From positions 1 through 12,054 of the forward strand of contig JAIQGB010000093.1 of the NCBI GenBank assembly GCA_020072905.1: 12,054 bases of DNA, read 5' to 3'. This document shows, piece by piece, positions 6,538 to 12,054 of this stretch; the stretch's first letter is position 1, and every line of letters begins with the position of its first letter. A model generated the notes under the pieces. It worked only from the letters and a program-made list of their open reading frames with translations. It was not told the origin of the DNA and ran no database searches. The position numbers and the translations under genes were made by a program. This DNA comes from Terriglobia bacterium (GTDB lineage Bacteria; Acidobacteriota; Terriglobia; UBA7540).

Positions 6538-7703
6538 TTATACGCCGGGATGCCGGTCGCGCGCTCGCCGATGATGAGGGTATGGATATTGTGTGTGCCC
6601 TCGTAGGTAAAGACGGATTCCAAGTTGCACATGTGGCGGAAGATGGGGTACTCGTCGGCGACGCCGTTGGCCCCCAAAATATCGCGCGCGGCGCGGGCCA
6701 CGTCGAGCGCGATCTTGACGTTATTGCGCTTGAGCATGGAGACGTGGGCGTGGTCGGCGCGGCCTTTGTCCTTCATGCGGCCGACTTGCAGCGCCAGCAG
6801 TTGCGCCTTGGTGATTTCCGTCACCATGTCGGCGAACTTGGCCTGCACGAGCTGATGTGACGCGATGGGCTTGTCGTCAAACTGTTTGCGGATCTTGGCG
6901 TATTCGAGCGACTCGTTATAGCAGGCCATGGCCGCGCCAATGGCGCCCCAGCCGATGCCATACCTCGCCTGCGTCAGGCAGGCGAGCGGCGCCTTCATGC
7001 CCTGCGCCTTGGGGAACATATTCGACGCGGGCACGCGCACGTCCTGAAGCGAAAGCGTTGACGTCACCGAGGCGCGCAGCGACCACTTGCCTTTGTAATC
7101 CTTCGCGGTGTAACCCGGCGTGCCTTTCTCGACAAGAAATCCGCGCACGCCTTCGTCGGTGCGCGCCCAGACCACAGCGACATCAGCGATGGTGCCGGAA
7201 GTGATCCACGCCTTCTCGCCATTCAGAATCCAGTCGCCGCCGTCTTTCTTGCCGCGCGCGCGCATGCCGGCAGGGTTCGAGCCGAAGTCGGGCTCGGTCA
7301 GGCCGAAGCAGCCGATCGCCTTGCCCTGCTGGAGGAGCGGCAGCCATTTGTCTTTCTGCTCTTCCGAGCCGAATTCCTTGATGGGATACATCACCAGCGC
7401 ACCCTGCACGGAGACGAAACTGCGCAAGCCGCTATCGCCGCGTTCGAGCTCCTGCATGATGAGGCCGTAATCGACGTTGGACATTCCCGCGCAGCCGTAG
7501 CCCTGAATGTTGGCGCCATAGAAGCCCAGCTCCGCCATCATCGGCACGAGGTGCAGGGGGAACTTGCCCTCGCGGTTCCATTCTTCGATGTGCGGGTTCA
7601 CTTCGTTGTCCACAAACTCGCGCACCATCTGGCGTACCAGCTTTTCTTCGTCGCTGAAGAGCGAATCGATCTCCATGTAATCAACACCATGAAATGGGAA
7701 CAT
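6534..7703 (-). CDS. gcdH: Glutaryl-CoA dehydrogenase (acyl-CoA dehydrogenase family)
   Basis: FAD enzyme that oxidises and decarboxylates glutaryl-CoA to crotonyl-CoA in lysine, tryptophan and aromatic degradation, passing electrons to ETF. It has 389 residues, the family size. Seen: the FAD/substrate motif CFGLTEPDFGSNPAGM (132-147), WITSGTIADVAVVWAR (166-181), the ARYGIGWG segment (247-254), and the catalytic base Glu368 in TYEGTHNIH (366-374), located as in GCDH. Arg94 in GLRSFVSVQGALVM corresponds to the arginine that holds the glutaryl carboxylate in characterised GCDHs, which separates it from short-chain acyl-CoA dehydrogenases. ATG 7703 is preferred to TTG 7709 because AAAGGAG lies about 8 bases upstream of it. 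It stands alone, without an ETF gene in view. The 3' end is duplicated at 6446-6476. Confidence 0.9.
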   Translation of the reverse strand: MFPFHGVDYMEIDSLFSDEEKLVRQMVREFVDNEVNPHIEEWNREGKFPLHLVPMMAELGFYGANIQGYGCAGMSNVDYGLIMQELERGDSGLRSFVSVQGALVMYPIKEFGSEEQKDKWLPLLQQGKAIGCFGLTEPDFGSNPAGMRARGKKDGGDWILNGEKAWITSGTIADVAVVWARTDEGVRGFLVEKGTPGYTAKDYKGKWSLRASVTSTLSLQDVRVPASNMFPKAQGMKAPLACLTQARYGIGWGAIGAAMACYNESLEYAKIRKQFDDKPIASHQLVQAKFADMVTEITKAQLLALQVGRMKDKGRADHAHVSMLKRNNVKIALDVARAARDILGANGVADEYPIFRHMCNLESVFTYEGTHNIHTLIIGERATGIPAYK

Positions 7704-7770
7704 GACCAATCTCCTTTGAGGTTACCGCGCGTAATTTTCCAACAATGAGTCCACGGTCATTCTTACTGTT

Positions 7771-8892
7771 TCATCTGGATACAGCCAACTTCAACGTGAC
7801 CAAACCAACTGCCGCATCGCCGGGGCGGCTGGTATCCGGGAATGAGGTATGCACGTTCTGGTACCCTGTATAGAAAAGCGTGAAGGTTCCGTCGCCCTCG
7901 GGGACGAGTCCCAGCGGGGTGCGCACGTCGCTCGACCAGTGGTTCGTGCCGTTGGGCTGGACGATCAGCGCCTGGCCCGCCTCCCAATGGATTCCGTCGC
8001 GGGAGAAGGTGTAGCCGATGGCGTTGGGAGTGTGGCAGTCGTACACGGCCGCGTAGGTTCCATCGTTGAGCTGGATGACGATGGGATTCTCGATGAATAC
8101 CGGTTCGATGGTCAGCGGATTCCCTGTCGGCAGCCGCTTCCAAGGGCCGGCGAGTTCGGGCGCGGAAGCCAGGCCGACGCTCCACGGGCCGCGCAAGCTG
8201 CGCTCGTCCTTCATTTCCGTGTTGGCGCTGCCATAGAAGGCGTACCACGTCTCGCCGACGCGATAAGGAAAGAACGAGTCGGTGCCCTGCAGGCCTTCCC
8301 ACGGTTGCGACTCAGGGCCGGGCTCGAGGATGACGCCAACGTCTTCATACGGGCCACCGATGCCGTCCATTCCTTTCGTTTTGGAAATCGCCCGCCAGAT
8401 CCTGCCCTCGTAATTATTGAGCCATTTCGCTTTCGTGTTCGGCGCGGACCGATAAGCGACGTAAAAAAGGCTCCAACGGCCTTCCTTGTCGTCATAGACA
8501 GGCAGCGGGGACCACAGTGCCGCGCGCGGGTCTTTGCCTCGGAATTCGCCGCTCGATTCGTACAGCGTGGCGAGGCGCTTCCAGTGCAGGCGGTTCTTAC
8601 TCGTCCAGTGACCGAATTTCATCTTGACCCAGAACGGGTCGCCAACCATCTCCGAGGTGAAGAGGTGGTATGTCTTCCCCACCTTGACGACGCGCCCGCC
8701 CTCGAATCCGTACTTGTTCCCTTCGGCCCCCGGGAATTTCACGGTGATGACGGGCAGGGGATGCTGGCTCAGAAGTACGAACTTGGCTCCTGGCTCTGCC
8801 CCGGCGGCGGTGATGGCGGCTAATAAAACGAAGGGTGCAAACAAGGGCACATTCAATCGGGCTCTCAAATCCCCCCCTTTCGCGAGAAGCAT
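7771..8892 (-). CDS. Secreted five-bladed beta-propeller glycosidase-like protein
   Basis: A 373-residue exported protein. Residues 1-32 form a signal peptide: a basic start (LRAR), a hydrophobic core (PLFAPFVLLAAITAA) and an AGA cleavage site before Glu33. The mature part shows repeated propeller-blade signatures: GGRVVKVGKTYHLFTSEM, HWTSKNRLHWKRLATLYESS, EGRWSLFYVAYRS, VGETWYAFYGSAN, NDGTYAAVYDCHT, FSRDGIHWE and GDGTFTLFYTGYQ. Alternating 'tyr-leu-phe' strands with S-x-DG-xxW-E belong to the GH43/GH32/GH130-like superfamily. I cannot name the family or substrate, and the acidic triad is not certain. The start at 8892 has GGGAGG six bases upstream. The frame stays open far upstream, over the selD gene on the other strand, but that extension is not coding. 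It is divergent from selD. Confidence 0.82.
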   Translation of the reverse strand: MLLAKGGDLRARLNVPLFAPFVLLAAITAAGAEPGAKFVLLSQHPLPVITVKFPGAEGNKYGFEGGRVVKVGKTYHLFTSEMVGDPFWVKMKFGHWTSKNRLHWKRLATLYESSGEFRGKDPRAALWSPLPVYDDKEGRWSLFYVAYRSAPNTKAKWLNNYEGRIWRAISKTKGMDGIGGPYEDVGVILEPGPESQPWEGLQGTDSFFPYRVGETWYAFYGSANTEMKDERSLRGPWSVGLASAPELAGPWKRLPTGNPLTIEPVFIENPIVIQLNDGTYAAVYDCHTPNAIGYTFSRDGIHWEAGQALIVQPNGTNHWSSDVRTPLGLVPEGDGTFTLFYTGYQNVHTSFPDTSRPGDAAVGLVTLKLAVSR

Positions 8893-8938
8893 AGCAGCCT
8901 CCCACCGGAGATGGTAGGGACGCTGTGTCGCTGTGGCT

Positions 8939-8966
8939 TTTGAATCGCCTGGGGACGACATATAAT
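8939..8966 (+). promoter_or_regulatory. Candidate promoter of selD with perfect TATAAT
   Basis: TATAAT at 8961-8966 matches the sigma-70 -10 consensus exactly; a weak -35 (TTTGAA, 8939-8944) lies 16 bases before it. Transcription would start at about 8973, only a few bases before ATG 8977, and no Shine-Dalgarno is visible. This suggests a leaderless or near-leaderless selD mRNA. Confidence 0.45.
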
Positions 8967-8976
8967 CAAATCCCTT

Positions 8977-10017
8977 ATGGACGAGCGCATTCGCCTTACG
9001 GCGATGGTGAAGGCGGCGGGTTGAGCGGCCAAGTTGAGTCCAAGTATTTTGGACTCGGTGCTCAGCAAGCTGCCTAAGCAATTCGATCCGAACGTCCTGA
9101 TCGGCTTCGATACCGCCGACGACGCGGGAGTGTATCGTCTCTCGGACGACCTCGCGCTGGTGCAGACGGTGGATTTTTTCACGCCCATCGTCGATGACCC
9201 GTACACGTTCGGCCAGATCGCCGCAGCGAATTCCCTGAGCGACGTTTACGCGATGGGTGGGCGGCCAATTTCGGCACTCTCCATCGTCGGCTTTCCAAAC
9301 AAGGCCGACCTGCTCGATATTCTGGAGAAGATTCTGCAAGGCGGGCTCGCCAAGATGCAGGAGGCGCAGTGCACGGTGATTGGCGGGCACTCGATTGGCG
9401 ACGATGAAATGAAGTTCGGCTACGCGGTGACGGGCGTGGTGAATCCGCACCGCGTGTGGGCCAACGCCGGGGCGCACGCAGGCGACCGGCTAGTGCTCAC
9501 GAAGCGGCTGGGCACGGGAATTATCGGCACAGCAATCAAGCAGGGCGCGGCGAGCGAGGCCGCCGTGAAGGCCGCCATCGAGTCCATGGCCACGCTCAAC
9601 CGCGCTGGCGCCGAGGTGGCGCTGGCCTTCCCTGTCCACGGCGCGACGGATATCACCGGCTTCGGCCTGCTCGGGCACGCCCGCGAGATGGGGGTGGCGA
9701 GCAAGGTCAGCCTGGTGATTGACCACGCGAAGATTGAATTCCTGCCCGAGGCGGCCGAGTACTCGCGACGAGGCTTCCTGCCCGGCGGGTTGAAACGCAA
9801 CATCGAATTCATCACCGGCTGCGTGGAGTTCGCAGACGAGATTCCGGAAGAAACACGCAGCCTGCTCTTTGACCCTCAAACCTCCGGCGGGCTGCTACTG
9901 TCGGTGGAGGCGTCCTCCGAAGCGCCCCTCGTCGCCGCCCTCCGGGAGCGCGGCGTGACCGCGCAGGAAGTCGGCGAGGTTCTGACCCAGACCCATCCGC
10001 TCATCCGGGTCCGGTAG
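8977..10017 (+). CDS. selD: Selenide, water dikinase (selenophosphate synthetase) containing selenocysteine
   Basis: Makes selenophosphate, the selenium donor for Sec-tRNA and for seleno-tRNA, from selenide and ATP. The frame starts at ATG 8977 (MDERIRLTAMVKAAG), meets TGA at 9022-9024, and continues AAKLSPSILDSVLSKLP to TAG 10015-10017: 346 residues with Sec16, against 347 in E. coli. The TGA falls exactly on the catalytic Cys/Sec position of the family (E. coli Cys17, in GAGCGCK), and the essential Lys follows three residues later (Lys19). Other SelD motifs are DDAGVYRL, VDFFTPIVDDPYTFGQIAAA, AMGGRP, GGHSI, TDITGFGLLGH and DPQTSGGLL. A TTG-initiated call at 9034 would cut off the active site. 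A SECIS hairpin follows the TGA. The host must have SelA, SelB and tRNA-Sec elsewhere; none is in the window. Confidence 0.95.
9022..9064 (+). promoter_or_regulatory. Bacterial SECIS element of selD
   Basis: The 8-bp perfect stem GAGTCCAA (9036-9043)/TTGGACTC (9049-9056) encloses the loop GTATT (9044-9048). The loop begins with GU, the bases that SelB contacts, and lies 19 nt after the TGA, inside the range known for bacterial SECIS. Two T-G wobbles extend the stem, and TGAGC (9022-9026) pairs with GCTCA (9060-9064) at the base so that the UGA codon itself is part of the structure. This fits a Sec insertion signal and not a nonsense mutation. Confidence 0.87.
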
Positions 10018-10076
10018 TCCCCGGAGGAACGGCCTCATTGCCATCCTGAAAGCCTTGCGCCTGAACAAACGCTCCA

Positions 10077-10379
10077 ATGGTTCATCAAACCGGTTCCGTT
10101 TTATTCCAGGAGAAGAAATCGGCGATCAGCCAAGAGTGGTTGCGCGCGCGAAGGAATTGGGTTGCCGCAGCGTCCACGCTGGGGTTCCTGATTCTGTTTG
10201 CGTTCCTCGCCATTTATTAACTCCAGCCTTCCGCAGCCGTGCCCGCCGATGCGCCCGTCGGCGTTTTTTCTGCCGACCGCGCCCAGGAGCTTTACCGCGC
10301 CATGGGCTTCAAGCCCATTGCCGCGTATCGCGCCAACCCTGTTGCGGGCGCGCTCTTCTTCGAACTGAGCCTGCTCTGA
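10077..10379 (+). pseudogene. Chimeric remnant: M28-type peptidase N-terminus joined to GNAT C-terminus
   Basis: One frame runs from ATG 10077 to TGA 10379, broken by TAA at 10218-10220. Before the stop come about 47 residues with a short basic region (LRARRNWVAAA) and one membrane helix (GFLILFAFLAIY). After it the frame continues LQPSAAVPADAPVGVFSADR. A membrane helix followed by PxPAxAPxxxFSAxRA is the start of many M28 membrane peptidases. It then changes into ELYRAMGFKPIAAYR and NPVAGALFFELSLL, the typical last strands of a GNAT acetyltransferase. So two gene ends are fused around 10275-10290 and the coding frame carries an ochre codon. No ribosome site is seen. It could alternatively be read as a 47-residue membrane peptide, but the conserved code beyond the stop argues for a pseudogene. 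Confidence 0.65.
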
Positions 10380-10424
10380 GCGCCTTGCGCCGCGGCGATG
10401 CGGCCCCATCCAACGACGCGCAGT

Positions 10425-11765
10425 TCAGATTGCCTTCGTTACGGCGATGCGCATCTCGGTAGATTGTGTCCGCTGCTGGGCGTCCTGGCCTGACCAAATT
10501 TCCATGGGCGGCCCGGCGGGCACGTAGCCCTGCTCGACAACCCACCTTAGGAAGGCTGCCCAGTGGGCATCCGAGTCTTGTCCCCACGGGCCCGAAACCA
10601 CCGTCGACGCGACGAGGTCGGCAGGCAAGGCTCTCAACTCAAAAGGAGGCTGGAGCCGGATGCCTCCCATGACTGCGTGGCCTACTAAGATAGGGTAGCC
10701 AACTTCCCACGCCACCTTGGACCCCGGTTTCCCATTCATACTCGAGAAGTACCGACCGAAAGGAGGGCCAACAGGAGTCACGCCCATTTCGTTCAAGTGT
10801 GATTCGACCGCCTGAACAGCAGCCCGAGTCTGCAAGTACGATCCCTTCATCGGTACGACCACTGCAGTCAGCGCCTCGGCCTGCCGGATCTCCGGCCGCA
10901 GAGTCTTTTGCGCTGAGCCCAGCTGATTGCCATGTGGCTCTGCATTTGGAATTACGATCGCCGTGTACCCTGTCGGAGGGGTCATGTCGAATAGTGATCG
11001 ATTGATCTCGGCATCCACCCGGATGTCCTTGATGTGCACCTGGTAGAGTGGCTTGCCCGGTTCCTGAATCGTGATGTCAACATGGTCGGGGTTCCCAGTT
11101 GGCGCATCCACCCATAAGTCGAGCCATTTGAGCCCGGGAATGCCGCTGCCGGACGGCGCCTGACGTACCCGATATCCAAGCAGCCGCCTGTCTCCCACCC
11201 ACTGTTCACCGATGGATTCGTCGGCTGTCTTGGGGAGCGACTTCCATTGCTCCACAAAATCCGTCGAGTTCGCGAGACTGTCGACCTGCTTGACTTCTTC
11301 AAACATGTAATTCCGGGTGGCATGCATCAAAATCATCTGCTTGCCGGTGCCATCGGTTCTCAGCTCAATCCCCCACGAGCACTTGACCCGGCGATATCCG
11401 GGAGCGAGATAGCTGAGGTCGACTTCCGTATACGGCGCCAAGACAACCGTGTACTGCAGCGATTGAGCGTTCCTGAGTTGCGCCGCGGCGGCCGCGTAGG
11501 CACGGCTCGCATTCGATCCCTTTGGAATGAGCACCAGTGCCACGACGATAGCCGCCAACACGGCCGCAGTCATCGCAGGCACGCGGAACGAAGTGGGGTG
11601 TATGAGCGAATACACCAGCATCCGTAGCCGGCTCGGTGGCCTTTGCTCGACCCTTGTCCGGAACTCCGCAAGTCTGCTTCGCAAGCGTACTTCCACATTA
11701 GCCGGGACTTCCACCTGAGTACTCCTCCGAATGAGTTCATCCACATCATGGTCAGTGTCAAGCAT
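10425..11765 (-). CDS. Anti-sigma-like membrane protein with LolA-like and GyrI-like domains
   Basis: A 446-residue protein coupled to the ECF sigma gene: its ATG (11765) overlaps the sigma stop by eight bases (ATGCTTGA). Residues 1-60 are a cytoplasmic, charged helical region, the place of an anti-sigma domain, without a zinc HxxxCxxC motif. About 64-80 form one transmembrane helix (AMTAAVLAAIVVALVLI). About 84-270 resemble the LolA/RseB-like (DUF2092-like) fold: AAAQLRNAQSLQYTVVL at the start and INRSLFDMTPPTGYTAI at the end. About 298-446 resemble a GyrI/AraC effector-binding domain: AVESHLNEMGVTPVGPPFGRY, VVSGPWG, WAAFLRWVVEQGYVPAGPP and TEMRIAV. The likely role is membrane control of the sigma factor in response to an extracytoplasmic signal. 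The domain names rest on pattern recall; the coupling and topology are direct. Confidence 0.82.
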   Translation of the reverse strand: MLDTDHDVDELIRRSTQVEVPANVEVRLRSRLAEFRTRVEQRPPSRLRMLVYSLIHPTSFRVPAMTAAVLAAIVVALVLIPKGSNASRAYAAAAAQLRNAQSLQYTVVLAPYTEVDLSYLAPGYRRVKCSWGIELRTDGTGKQMILMHATRNYMFEEVKQVDSLANSTDFVEQWKSLPKTADESIGEQWVGDRRLLGYRVRQAPSGSGIPGLKWLDLWVDAPTGNPDHVDITIQEPGKPLYQVHIKDIRVDAEINRSLFDMTPPTGYTAIVIPNAEPHGNQLGSAQKTLRPEIRQAEALTAVVVPMKGSYLQTRAAVQAVESHLNEMGVTPVGPPFGRYFSSMNGKPGSKVAWEVGYPILVGHAVMGGIRLQPPFELRALPADLVASTVVSGPWGQDSDAHWAAFLRWVVEQGYVPAGPPMEIWSGQDAQQRTQSTEMRIAVTKAI

Positions 11766-12054
11766 GGATACTTTCCTCCCTGTGGACTGCCGGGATTACA
11801 TGTCGGAGCAGGGCGCGCAGCTTGTTACGGGCACGCGCCACGTGTTTCCGCACGGTTACTTCGCGGCAATCCATTGCCACCGCGATGTCGCTGTAAGGGA
11901 TTTCCTCGATCGCGTGCATCAGGATTGCTTGGGCCTGGTTCTTCGACAGACATCCGATAGCCTGGAGCACCTGTGTGCTCTGGTCTGCGCCGGAAATCTC
12001 CTGGATGACGGACGGCGAGGAGTCTGGGATATCCTGTGGGATTGCGCCCACATC
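11758..12054 (-). CDS. ECF-type RNA polymerase sigma factor, C-terminal part (cut by window edge)
   Basis: The reading frame is open to the right edge, so the N-terminal sigma-2 region lies outside the window. The 98 residues seen contain a linker (about 1-28) and region 4: VLQAIGCLSKNQAQAILMHA, then the helix-turn-helix IPYSDIAVAMDCREVTVRKH followed by VARARNKLRALL. This binds the -35 element of target promoters. The stop codon lies inside the start of the downstream membrane protein gene, so the two are translationally coupled, the usual pairing of an ECF sigma factor with its anti-sigma factor. GTG 12051 is an in-frame possible start codon but it would leave no sigma-2, so it is not taken as the start. 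Confidence 0.9.
   Translation of the reverse strand, partial: DVGAIPQDIPDSSPSVIQEISGADQSTQVLQAIGCLSKNQAQAILMHAIEEIPYSDIAVAMDCREVTVRKHVARARNKLRALLRHVIPAVHREESIHA

Noticed and set aside
7849..8823. A 324-codon open frame on the plus strand
   Set aside because: It is antisense to the signal-peptide-bearing propeller protein, whose blade motifs are clear; the plus-strand translation has no recognisable pattern.
8913..8935. GTAGGGACGCTG-like stretch as another REP copy
   Set aside because: It starts with GTAGGG but has no stem of useful length.
8893..9477. Extension of the propeller gene to a start at 9477
   Set aside because: It would cover the selD coding region and its promoter on the other strand; the signal peptide and ribosome site fix the start at 8892.
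9034..10017. selD starting at TTG 9034
   Set aside because: This would lose the conserved RLTxxVKAAG-U-AAK active-site segment, which is present in frame upstream across the TGA.
10055..10462. A 135-codon plus-strand open frame
   Set aside because: It overlaps the M28/GNAT remnant in another frame and is Arg/Cys-rich without pattern; it also runs into the 3' end of the anti-sigma-like gene.

Overview
The window looks like a chromosomal segment from a GC-rich, probably soil or sediment bacterium. Hand counts of sample lines give mid-60s % GC over the core genes. The gene set is single-TM proline-rich proteins, an ECF sigma/anti-sigma pair with a LolA-like periplasmic domain, glutaryl-CoA dehydrogenase, soluble transhydrogenase and a selenocysteine-containing SelD. 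This would fit Acidobacteriota or a similar uncultured phylum, but that is an inference from style, not proof.

Left part (1-1329): the right end of an integrated element. A tyrosine-recombinase integrase gene carries two single-base frameshifts and reads toward the 3' end of a tRNA-Arg(ACG) gene, the probable attachment site. The element would extend leftwards out of the window. Next (1472-4758) come a minus-strand membrane-anchored protein of unknown role, then a plus-strand aldo/keto reductase and SthA (soluble pyridine nucleotide transhydrogenase), both NAD(P)(H) enzymes.

Middle part (4759-6533): an accessory island of lower GC holding three small minus-strand genes. The first encodes a HEPN-like protein with an R-N-x3-H motif; the other two are unrecognised proteins of 115 and 118 aa. 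The island is bracketed by two arrays of REP-like GTAG hairpins. A 48-bp leader of the last gene is repeated downstream of it, and the tail of the neighbouring gcdH is duplicated inside one array. This is the best candidate for an undescribed accessory (defence or toxin-type) cassette.

Right part (6534-12054): glutaryl-CoA dehydrogenase and a secreted five-bladed-propeller hydrolase-like protein on the minus strand. Divergent from these is selD, whose true reading frame starts at 8977 and runs through an in-frame TGA (9022-9024) at the catalytic Cys/Sec position, followed by a convincing bacterial SECIS hairpin. After selD comes a chimeric pseudogene (N-terminus of an M28-type membrane peptidase, C-terminus of a GNAT acetyltransferase). 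The window ends with an anti-sigma-like membrane protein bearing a GyrI-like ligand-binding domain, translationally coupled to an ECF sigma factor cut by the window edge.
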